A stretch of DNA of 64,000 bases, taken from contig NC_058518.1 of the NCBI RefSeq assembly GCF_904849725.1, positions 411,563,081 through 411,627,080 on the forward strand. The letters run 5' to 3'. Below are positions 21,995 to 32,190 of the stretch, one piece after another. Each line of letters starts with the position of its first letter. Position 1 is the first letter of the stretch. Below the pieces are notes generated by a model. It was given only the letters and a program-made list of their open reading frames with translations. It was not told the origin of the DNA and did no database searches. A program made the position numbers and the translations under genes. This DNA is from Hordeum vulgare subsp. vulgare (lineage: Eukaryota; Streptophyta; Magnoliopsida; Poales; Poaceae).

Positions 21995-23596
21995 TGATAC
22001 GTCTCCGTCGTATCTACTTTTCCAAACTCTTTTGCCCTTGTTTTGGACTCTAATTTGCATGATTTGAATGGAACTAACCCGGACTGACGCTGTTTTCAGC
22101 AGAATTTCCATGGTGTTGTTTTTGTGCAGAAATGAAAGTTCTCGGAACGTGCTGAAAATTTACGGAGATTTTTTCTGGCATAAAAGAAAAATACCTGCGC
22201 AAAGATCCACCGGAGGGGGCATGCCAGTGGTCCAGAAGCCCATAGGCCACGACCACCCACTATGGCCGCGCCGTGCAGGCTTGTGGGGCCCACGTGGCAC
22301 CACCGCCCCCAATCTCAGCTCTATATCTTCCGTTTCGCGTGGAAAAAAATCAGAGAGAAGGTTTCATTGCGTTTTGCGATAAGGAGGCGCCGCCACATCC
22401 TGTTCTTCATCTGGAGGGCAGATCCGGAGTCCGTTTCGGGCTCCGGAGAGGGGAAATCGTCGCCATTGTCATCATCAACCTTTCTCCATCGACAATTCCA
22501 TGATGCTCTTCATCGTTCGTGAGTAATCTCATCGTAGGCTTATTGGACGGTGATGAGTTGGATGAGATCTATCATGTAATTGAGTTAGTTCTTGACGGGG
22601 ATTGATCCCTAGTATCCACTATGTTCTAGATTGATGTTGCTACTACCTGGCTATGCTTAATGCTTGTCACTAGGGCCCGAGTGCCATGATTTCAGATCTG
22701 AACCTATTATGTTGTCGCTAATATATGTGTGTTTTAGATCCTATCTTGCAAGTTGTAGTCACCTACTATGTGTTATGACCCGGCAACCCCGGACTGACAA
22801 TAGCCGGAACCACTACCGGAGATGACCATAGTATGAGGAGTTCATGTATTCACCGCGTGTTAATGCGTTGGTCCGGTTCTTTATTAAAAGGAGAACCTTA
22901 ATATCCCGTAGTTTCCATTAGGACCCCGCTGCCACGGGAGGGCTCGACAATAGATGTCATGCAAGTTCTTTTCCCTAAGCACGTATGACTACATACGGAA
23001 TACATGCCTACATTAGATTGACGAACGGGAGCTAGTTACGTATCTCTCCGTGTTATAGCTGTTACATGATGAATCACATCTGTCATACTCATCCATCACC
23101 GATCCACTACATACGAGTCTTTTACTACTGGTTCTCGCTAGCTACGTTACTTTGCCTAGGCTTGTCCCTTGCTACAAAAGGGATTGGGCCACTTTGCTAC
23201 TACTGTTGCTGCTGCTGTCACTTTGCTGCTACTGTTGCTGCTATTGTCACTTTGCTACTACTGTTGCTACTGCTGTTACTTTGCTGCTGCTGCTACTACT
23301 GTTCCTTACTACTCCGCTGTTACTTGTTGCAAAACTTTGTTGGCGCCGTTGCCGAGGCTAGGTAAGCGGCACAAACATCCCGTCAACAAGGCTTTTTCTG
23401 GCACCATTGCTATCGTACTACCTTGCTACTGATACTTTGCTTGCAGACACTAATCTTTCAGATGTGGTTGAATTGACAACTCAGCTGCTAATACTTGAGA
23501 ATATTCTTTCGCTTCCCCTTGAGTCGAATCAATTAATTTGGGTTGAATACTCTACCCTCGAAAACTGGTGCGATCCCATACGGTTGTGGGACATCA
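21995..23596 (+). mobile_element. Solo LTR D (Fatima-like gypsy family) with TSD GGGAT
   Basis: A single 1602-bp LTR starts TGATACGTCTCCGTCGTATC and ends GTTGTGGGACATCA. It is flanked by GGGAT on both sides (21990-21994, 23597-23601), the signature of LTR-LTR recombination. It has the U3 hairpin CCAGAAGCC/GGCTTGTGG (22232-22286), a TATA-like CTATATC 30 bases downstream, and a GCT/TGC-rich stretch at 23197-23312 that gives spurious poly-Leu/Cys frames. The name Fatima-like is from memory. Confidence 0.93.
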
Positions 23597-23644
23597 GGGA
23601 TGCCCAAGTCATCCCAAGCCAAATTCAAGGACACCAAAAAGCCT

Positions 23645-23658
23645 AAGCTTGGGGATGC
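23645..23658 (+). promoter_or_regulatory. Internal polypurine-tract-like motif in element B
   Basis: AAGCTTGGGGATGC is identical to the core of the 3' polypurine tract at 25756-25769 and lies 2111 bases upstream of it. It is followed by GGCATCCCC, which can pair with it. G and J have counterparts. Confidence 0.45.
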
Positions 23659-23860
23659 GTCGGGAAGGCATCCCCTCTTTCGTCTTCAATCCATCGGTAA
23701 TGTTACTTGGAGCTATATTTTTATTCACCACATGTATGTGTTTTTCTTGGAGCGTCGTGTATTATAGGAGTCTTTGCTTTTTGTTTTGTCACAATCATCC
23801 TTGCTGCACACCTTTTTGAGAGGGCCATGCACTCATCGTTAATTTGTTAGAATACTCAAT

Positions 23861-24013
23861 GAGCTTCACTTATATCTTTTGAGCTATGCAATTTAGCTTC
23901 CATGAGCTTCACTTATATCTTTTGAGCTAGATAATTTTGCTCCCATGAGCTTCACTTATATCTTTTGAGCTAGATAATTTTGCTCTTGTGCTTCACTTAA
24001 ATCTTTTTGGAGC
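23861..24013 (+). repeat. 43-bp tandem repeat, about 3.5 copies
   Basis: Units start at 23861, 23904 and 23947, with a partial copy from 23989, each built on GAGCTTCACTTATATCTTTT. Element J has about two units at 62535-62600, so copy number differs between related elements. Confidence 0.85.
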
Positions 24014-25770
24014 ACGGCGGTGTCATATTTTGTAGAAATAAAAAACTCTCGATCTTCACTTATATCATTTTGAGAGTGCTCTCTCTAAGTAACTTGGTAA
24101 TTGGCATGTGCTATGAAATTAGTCCTAAATATGGTAGGCATCCAAAGAGTATATAATAAAAACTTTCATATTCAAGTGCATTGATTAGTAAGAGAAGTTT
24201 AATTCCTCACAATTAGTTTTGAGATATGGATATGATAATATTAGAGTTATGTTAGTAGGGTGTTGTGAATCTAGAAATACTTGTGTTGAGGTTAGTGATT
24301 CCCATAGCATGCACGTATGGTGAACCGCTATGTTAGGAAGTCGCAGCATAATTGATTTATTGATTGACATCCTTTGTGTGGCGGTCGGGATCGCGCGATG
24401 GTTGATACCTACCAACCCTTCCCCTAGGAGTATGCGTTTAGCACTTTGTTTTGATTATTAATAAAAATTTCACAATAAGTATATGAGTTCTTCATGAGTA
24501 ATGTGAGTCCATGGTATAGATGCACTATCACCTTCCACCATTTCTAGCCTCTCTAGTGCCGCGCAACTTTCGCCGTAGCACAAACCCACCATATACCTTC
24601 CTCTAAACAGCCACCATACCTACCTATTATGGCATTTTCATAGCCATTCCGAGATATATTGCCATGCAACTTCTACCGTTCCGTCTCATGACATGTGCCG
24701 TCATTTTCATTTTGCCATTGCATGATCGTAAGATAGCTAGCGAGATGTTTCAACGTCATACGCTAAGCTAGATCGTTGCACATTCCGCTACACTGCCGGA
24801 GGCATTTCACATAGAGTCATTATTGTTCTAAGTATTGAGTTGTAAGTAAATAAAAGTGTGGTGATAATCATTATTAGAGCATTGTCCCATGTGAAAAAAG
24901 AGGCCAAAGATGCCCACACAAAAAAATGAAATGAAAAAAAGAGAGGCCAAAGAGCCCAAACAAAAAAATGATGACAGAAAAAGAGAGAAGGGACAATGCT
25001 ACTATCTTTTTCCACACTTGTGCTTCAAAATAGCACCATGTTCTTCATGATAGAGAGTCTCTTGTTTTGTCACTTTCATATACTAGTGTGAATTTTCATT
25101 ATATAACTTGGCTTGTATATTCCAATGATGGGCTTCCTCAAAATTGCCCTATAGGTCTTTGTGAGCAAGCAAGTTGGGTGCACACCCACTAGTTTTCTTT
25201 TTGAGCTTTCATACACTTATAGCTCTAGTGCATCTGTTGCATGGGAATCCCTACTCATTCACATTGATATCTATTGATGGGCATCTCCATAACCCGTTGA
25301 TACGCCGAGTCGATGTGACCATCTCCTCCTTTTTGCCTCACAACCTTCACCACACTCTATTCCACCTATAGTGCTATATCCATGGCTCATGCTCATGTAT
25401 TGCGTGAGAGTTGAAAAAGTTTGAGAAAGTAAGAGTGTGAAAACAATTACTTGGCCAATATCGGGGTTGTGCATGATTTAAATTCGTTGTGTGGGGATGA
25501 TGGAACATAGCCAGACTATATAATTTTGTAGGGATAACTTTCTTTGGCCTTGTTATTTCAAAAGTTCATGATTAGTTTGCTAGTATGCTTGAAGTATTAT
25601 TGTTTTCCTTTCAATATTAAACTATTGTTTTGAATCTTATGGATCTGAACATTCATGCCACAATGAAGAAGTTACAAAGAACAAATATCTTAGGTAGCAT
25701 TCCACATCAAAAATTCGGTCTTTATCACTTCCCTACTCGAGGACGAGCATGAGTTAAGCTTGGGGATGCT
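24014..25770 (+). other. Element B 3' non-coding region and polypurine tract
   Basis: No gene is seen. A purine-rich block at about 24893-24990 (repeated GAGGCCAAAG and A-runs) corresponds to 51540-51690 in element G. The region ends in the plus-strand primer AAGCTTGGGGATGCT immediately before the LTR at 25771. Confidence 0.75.
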
Positions 25771-27312
25771 TGATACGTCTCCAACGTATCTATAATTTTT
25801 GATTGTTCCATGCTATTATATTATCAACTTGGGATGTCTTATATGCATTTATATGCCTTTTTATATCATTTTTGGGACTAACCTATTAACTCAGTGACTA
25901 GTGCCAGTTTCTGTTTTTTCTGTGTTTTTGACCTTTTTCAGAAGAGAATATTAAACGGAGTCCAAACGGAATAAAACCCGCGGGATGATTTTTTTCCATA
26001 ACAGAAGATACCCAGAAGACTTGAGAACCAAGGCAGGAGGTTTTGTGGGAGGTCACGAGCCCCCTAGGCGTGACCTAGGGGGGCGCCTAGCAGGCTCATG
26101 GGCCCCCCTTGCCTCCTCTGCCCTACCTCTTTCACCTATGAATTCCCAAAAATCCCAAAACCTCCAGAGAGAGCCACGAAAATAATTTTCTGTCGCCGCA
26201 AGCTTCTGTCTCCGCAAGATCCCATCCGGGGACCGTTCTGGTGCCCTGCCGGAGGGGGATCCGGACACGGAGGGCTTCTTCATCAACACCATTGCCTCTC
26301 CGATGATGCGTGAGTAGTTCACCACAGACCTATGGGTCCATAGCTAGTAGCTAGATGGCTTCTTCTCTCTCTTGGATCTTCAATACAAAGTTCTCCATGA
26401 TCTTCATGGAGATCTATCCGATGTAACTTTCTTTTGCAGTGTGTTTGTCGAGATCCGATGAATTGTGGATTTATGATCAGATTATCTATGAATATTATTT
26501 GAGTCTCCTCTGATTTTTTATATCCATGATTTAGTATCCTTGTAATTCTCTTCAAGTTATGGGTTTCGTTTGGCCAACTTGATCTATAATTCTTGCAATG
26601 GGAGAAGTGATTGGTTTTGGGTTCATACCGTGCGGTGTCCTCACCTAGTGACAGAAGGGGTAGCGAGGCACGCATCATGTTGTTGCCATCAAGGGTAAAA
26701 GGATGGGGTTTATATCATATTGCATGAACTTATCCCTCTACATCATGTCATCTTGCTTAAGGCGTTACTCTGGTTGTTATGAACTTAATACACTAGATGC
26801 ATGCTGGATAGCGGTCGATGTGTGGAGTAATAGTAGTAGATGCAGACAATATCGGTCTATTTTTCTCGGACGTGATGCCTATATGTATGATCATTGCCTT
26901 AGATATCGTCATGACTTTGCACCATTCTATCAATTGCTCGACAGTAATTCGTTCACCCACCGTAATACTTGCTATCATGAGAGAAGCCTCTAGTGAACAC
27001 TATGGCCCCCCGGTCTATTTTACACATCATATATTTAGATCTACATACAAAAATACCTTGCTGCACTTTTATTTATTTACCTGTCGTCTCTGTCAGATCT
27101 CACCTTGCAAGTAATCGTGAAGGGATTGACAACCCCTTTATCGCGTTGGGTGCAAGTTTGTTTGTTTTTGCGCAGGTGCATTGGTGCCTCATCTTGATAC
27201 TCCTACTGGATTGATACCTTGGTTCTCAAACTGAGGGAAATAATTATTGCTACTTTGCTGCATCACCCTTTCCACTTCAAGGAAAAAACCAACACAACCT
27301 CGAGAAGTAGCA
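25771..27312 (+). repeat. Element B 3' LTR (1542 bp)
   Basis: It starts TGATACGTCTCCAACGTATC and ends GAGAAGTAGCA. A stem of related position but different sequence from the A-family hairpin is present at 26057-26070 / 26084-26097 (12 of 14 bases pair). The next base, 27313, lies inside the LTR of copia element L. Confidence 0.93.
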
Positions 27313-28299
27313 GTTACCGAGTTGTGTCATGTGACAATTAGCCACCTTTTCGGTGTCACCGAGTTGTGTATATCAGTTCCACCGAGATTCAAAAGTTGCT
27401 GCCTTTAGTGCAAGTCGGTACCACCGAGTTAATGACTTTAGTGTCACCGAGTTGGTCACTTTAGGTGTAACGGTTGGATTTTGGGGACTGCCTATATATA
27501 CCCCTCCACCCATCTCCCATTCGTGGGAGAAGCACTCAAAACACACACCTCATTGCTAGATCCATTTATCTAAGAGAGATCCACCTACTCATGTGTTGAG
27601 ATCAAGATATTCCAATCCAATCATTTGAAACTTGATCTCTAGCCTTCCCAAGTTGCTTTCCACGAAATCAACCTCTCCTACCCATGCCTATTCTGTGAGA
27701 GAGTGATTGCGTGTTGAGGAGACTATCTTTAGAAGCACAAGAGCAAGGAGTTCATTGTTCTACCACACCTATTACCTTTTGGAGGGTGGTGCCTCCTAGA
27801 TGGGTTAGGTGTCACTTGGGAGCCTCCTACTTCATGTTGTGTAGTTGAACCAGTATGTTTGTAAGGGCAAGGAGATCGCCTACTTCGTGAAGATCTACCG
27901 TTGAGTGAGGCTAGTCCTTCGTGGACAAAAGCCATGGAGGAATAGACAAGGCTGCGTCTTCATGGACCACTTTTGGGTGGAGCCCTCCGTGGACTCTTGC
28001 AACCGCTACCCTCCATGGGCTAAAGTCTGCACTAACATGGAGGTACGACAGCGCCACCTATCGGAACCATACCAAAAATCGTCATGTCAGCTTCATGTGT
28101 TTGATCTCCCTACCTTACTCCTTTACTTTACACTTGCATGTTTTACATTCGCTGCTATACTCTTAGAACTGCATGTGTAGGGTGTACTTGACTTGCCATA
28201 ATTGCTAAAACTGGTCCAGAACTAAAATTGGGAAAAGGCTAAGTTTGTATCTTGTCAAGTAGTCTAATCACCCCCTCTAGACATACTTTTTATCCTACA
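27313..28299 (+). repeat. Element L 5' LTR, 3'-terminal 987 bp
   Basis: It aligns to 35246-36236 of the 3' LTR. It has TCGGTGTCACCGA palindromes (27350-27362), a TATA box CTATATATA at 27492-27500 and the end ATCCTACA at 28299. Confidence 0.9.
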
Positions 28300-28301
28300 A
28301 G

Positions 28302-28313
28302 TGGTATCAAAGC
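28302..28313 (+). promoter_or_regulatory. Element L primer-binding site (tRNA-Met type)
   Basis: TGGTATCAAAGC lies two bases after the LTR end. It is the usual copia primer site, one base different from TGGTATCAGAGC. Confidence 0.88.
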
Positions 28314-28391
28314 TTTGGTCTCCATTGCATTGGTTTCACAACCTAAGAGAGTATAGCGTCTAGTGAGGGAAGTTATCACCGTAGAGGTCCA

Positions 28392-30311
28392 TACTTTGAT
28401 GTCACTAACTTTGCTAGTTGAAAGCATAAGATGAAAATGCATATTCTTGGTTTTAATCCTTCCGTATGGGTTGTTATTCATGTTGGTGTGCAAGGTGATT
28501 TCTTTGGAGAAGGGCGTGAACCGGATCGTGATGCTACACCAGATGAAGTGAAGATGTTGTAATTCAACGCGCAAGCCTGTGACATCATCTTCAATTGTCT
28601 ATGTCTTAAAGAATTCAACAAAATCAGCCACCTTGAGAATGCAAAAGAAATTTGGGATACTTTGATCAATATGCATGAAGATACTAATTCTTTCAAAGAA
28701 TCTAAGTTGGACGTGCTCCAAAGTCAGCTTGACAAGTTCAACATGAAGTATAGTGAAGGAGTCACTGAAATGTACTTTAGGCTAGCTCTCATCACAAATG
28801 AGATTGCCGGCTTAGGAAGCGAAGAGATGACCGACAAATTCATCATCAATAAGATACTTAGAGCTCTTGATGGAAAGTATGACATCGTGTGCACATTGAT
28901 CCAAATGATGCCAAACTACAAAGATCTCAAGCCAACTGAACTCATTGGTAGGATAGTTGCTCATGAGATGTCACTTAAGGACAAAGATGAGTTGCACAAC
29001 AAGTCAAGCGGTGCTTACAAAGCTTCAAGCGATGCTCCCGCTACTTCAAAGGACAATCCTATCACTGATAAATAGATAAGCCTCTTGGTCAGAAAATTCA
29101 ACAAGTTCTACAAGAGTAGAGGCAAAGAGAGAAGCTCAAGCTCAAGACATGATAAGAAGCATTTGTGCAGTCATGACCGAAACTGCTACAACTGTGGGAA
29201 GCCCAGACACTACTCCAATGAGTGCTCGGCTCCCTACAACCGAAGAGAAGAGTCACCTCTAAGACGAAGCTCAAGGGATGAGTCACCTTGCAGAGAGAGA
29301 AGGAGTAGAGAAGATCGTTATGAATGAAGACACTCACGAAGAGGCAAGGAATCGGAGAAGAAGGACAAATACACCAAGTGCAGCTCTAGAAGAAGACATC
29401 AAGCTCATGTTGGTGAATGGGTTTCTGGCTCTGAGTCTGACAACCGATCCGAGAGAAGATACTACTCCAACTCCGGCTATAGTCAAGATGAAGGTGTTGT
29501 CGGCATTGCACTCGTTTCCTCCAACTCCTATGACTTATTTGATTCACCAAATGAGGGGTTCCGAAAGTGCTTCATGTCTAAAGGCCCCAAGGTATCACAC
29601 CCTGAGTATCTTGATTTTAATTGTGATGAGGATGACTTGTAAGGAGAAGATGACTTGATTTTTGATAAAACTAGTGATTGCACTGAAAAAGAACTTGCTA
29701 ATTATCATGCTAGTTAAGAGAAGTCGAATGATGATGATAAGAAAGAGATTGAATGACTAACTAAAAAATTGAGAACTCTTAAGTTGGCTCATGAAACTAC
29801 TCTAGAAGATCATAGCGAGTTTGCAAGAACTCATGAAAAGCTATGCTTCAAGAAACACAATTTGGAGCAAGATCATGAGTTCCTAAAAGCAATCAATAAT
29901 GATCTTGGAAATAAGAGTTCTTCTTATCTATCCAAACGATTACTCTTGTCTACTTTTTTTCCACAAATTAAACCTAAGAACACTAGTAACAAAGGCAAGA
30001 AAGTTTCTCCATCTAGTAACAACAAGACTAAAGCTAAATCTAATGATGTTGTTACTAGTAGCTCTCTTGATTCCACTAATGATTCTCTTAGACAAGTTAT
30101 ACCTATATTGAAAGGGATTATAGAGAGAGGTGTCTTCAAGAATCTTGCTGGTAGTAAGCAATTTGAGGAAATTCTGCGCAAGCAAGGGGGACATCGGAAG
30201 AAACAAGGTGTTGGCTACTGCAACATCAAAGGGAGAAGTATGGTCCTACTTCTCCCAAGGGAACAAACTCACAAGATGACCTTCTACCAGAAGATAACAA
30301 GGGAAAAGTAA
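28392..30311 (+). pseudogene. gag: Element L copia-type gag with long C-terminal extension
   Basis: A copia gag (DUF4219/UBN2 type) runs in frame 3 from about 28392 through in-frame stops near 28419, 28560, 29075 and 29325. Recognisable parts are FNAQACDIIFNCLC, ENAKEIWDTLINMHED, KYSEGVTEMYFRLALI, EIAGLGSEEMTDKFIINK and the knuckle CYNCGKPRHYSNEC (29193-29234). An Arg/Ser-rich region follows, then an acidic linker, a coiled-coil stretch (29769-29940, LAHETTLEDHSEF) and a Ser/Lys-rich tail ending at 30311. The extension is much longer than in a minimal copia gag. A conventional pol should follow but does not. The protein would assemble the particle and bind RNA; this copy is dead. Confidence 0.85.
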
Positions 30312-31515
30312 AGCTTCAAGAGCAGCTTGACCTATTTGAAAAGGAACCCCAAGTCAAGGTCAAGTGGACTCCCAAGGACACTACTAGCACTACCTCATCT
30401 AGTGCTACCACAACTCCAAGGATCCCCATCAAATTGATGTGGATCCCCAAGAGGAAGAACTAGAAAGTTATTGAGGGGGTGACTCCGCCAATGAAATTCA
30501 CTCTTATTCATTTTGGCAAGAACTACATGCAATCAACCTCAACCATATGCATTAGTTCAAGGAGTCACACATTCCGTCAAAGGTAAGCAAGGGACAAGGT
30601 AATTAATGTATCGTTGGACATCATCCCATATGTATTTCACTCCATGTCCATAGATATTCTTGCATATGTTCCTTGTGCTTTGGGCCTAACCCATGTAGGT
30701 GAGAAGAGTAAGAAACAACAAGGATCGCTCCCAACTCAAGATGATCTTCATCAACATTGAGCATCCACCATTACTTCCCCTACTTGAAGTCTTTTACGAC
30801 AAAGCCGAAGGTTTGTTTATCCCTCTTAGCGGGGATGCCATATCAAGGGGGGTCTTTACTCTAAATCATGAGTATAAGCATCTCCTAAGGATATGAACAC
30901 ATTAATGCTTTATGTAAAAGTGGTAACCCCACTTGTGCCTAATCGATGAGTATGGCCTATGATCAAGTATTCTTACTTGGCTCCTTAGTCAATATACTCA
31001 TATATGGATGACTTTGTCATCGCCAAAGTGCTTGATAAATGCTAGAATGTTTGTGCATGTTCACCATGTTTTATCTATCATCTTATTGTGTGAGCATGTT
31101 GGTCTACATATTTTTGCTCATTCGAGGACATCCAATTGTTGCTATTTGGATCTTGATTTATCATTTGCCAATTGGATGGACAAGAATGCCTAGGACCCTC
31201 ATCTATCTATCTATGATTTCTCATGTCATGTTCTACTCATGGTTCATCACAAAACTTGAACAATACTTCTCGATCCCTCTGTGTGAAGGAGCACTCGGAG
31301 TTCCGTATCGTCAAGGGCTGCCGTCCAAAACCCTTTGTGAATCTCGGTGAAACCAATCCAACAAAATCGGTTCCACTGAATTGCAAAGGTGATCAGAATT
31401 TTCCATCTCGGTACCATCGAAATCACTAAATCGGTTAAACTGAGTTTCCCTGTGAGTAGACATCGCACGAACTCGATGACACCAATTTTGTCATCTTGGT
31501 GACACCGAAAATGAC
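30312..31515 (+). other. Element L non-coding spacer after gag
   Basis: About 1.2 kb. The first 150 bases still read as a Thr/Ser/Pro-rich gag-like tail in broken frames; the rest shows no protease, integrase or RT motif. TCGGT/ACCGA half-sites begin near 31345. Confidence 0.6.
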
Positions 31516-32190
31516 GGCCATATAACCTGGCGGACAGAGTTTTTAAAATCACTCTCTCAAAACCCTTCATCCCCAAACCCTAATCCGCCTCCAAGGACCC
31601 TGGTCGTCGCCTTTGCATCCCCGAGCTCCTCCATCGTTGGGATTCGTCGTCGTCGACGGAATCTGCACCACCGTCGCTGTCGTAGTCAGACCGCCGCCAA
31701 GTTAGGGTATGACTCCGCTCCTCTTTTGAGCTCCCAAATCCAATGCATGCGCAGTAGTTGATTTTATCTCAAATCCACCACGTGCAAGTTCTTCTATCCA
31801 CGAGATAATTCCCGTAGAATAGAGATTGACGAAATTCTGGATCTGATTTCCCGTAGCATGCATCTCGGTGACACCAAGTTTGTGAAATTGGTTCCACCGA
31901 TTTCGTGTTTAGGGTTTGTGAGAACCATCTCGGTCAGACCGAGTAGCTCTTTTCGGTGACACCGAAAAGGTTGTCATGTTTCTGTTACTCGAGTGGACAA
32001 TCTCCGTGACTCCAAAACGACAAACTTGGTTTTACCGAATTGCATTCGGCAATAATTCACACCCAGAGTTTTTGAAATCAAACTTTTAAAAATTAGTTCT
32101 GTTTTGTGATGCTCAACCCTTCTGCTCTTCTATATCCATTTCACAGGGTTGTTGTTTGCTGGTTTGCTGGTGTGTTGCTTGTTTGCCAAT
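31516..32190 (+). promoter_or_regulatory. Putative promoter, leader and 5' intron of element L second gene
   Basis: TATAA lies at 31521-31525, followed by a leader with the telo-box AAACCCTAA (31575-31583), common in plant promoters. A donor AGG|GTATGA (GT at 31707) and an acceptor CATTTCACAG (ending 32146) define a possible 440-base intron. The ATG follows at 32191. Palindromes TCGGTCAGACCGA (31930-31942) and a longer one centred at 31959 lie in the intron. Confidence 0.45.

Larger units (their letters stand above)
20240..27312 (+). mobile_element. Element B: non-autonomous Athila-like LTR element, 5' LTR truncated by element A
   Basis: The parts are a 184-bp tail of the 5' LTR, a tRNA-Asp-type primer site, a short acidic ORF, a long non-coding interior carrying solo LTR D, a polypurine tract and a full 3' LTR. 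No gag, protease, RT or integrase is present. The LTR and 3' interior are clearly related to element J, which encodes gag and protease. B sits inside the 5' LTR of copia element L; its right TSD copy is probably GTTAC (27313-27317). Confidence 0.9.

Noticed and set aside
23066..23432. Leu/Cys-rich frames, also at 56367-56746 on the minus strand
   Set aside because: They are translations of GCT/TGC triplet-rich LTR sequence in three frames at once.
23861..24013. Short regular repeats considered as a CRISPR array
   Set aside because: Units are contiguous 43-bp tandem repeats without unique spacers, inside a plant retrotransposon interior.
26703..27114. About 90-codon frames in B's LTR that are also open in J's LTR (58698-59094)
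   Set aside because: Two overlapping frames on one strand and one on the other are open at once, which suggests low stop density rather than coding. No motif seen.
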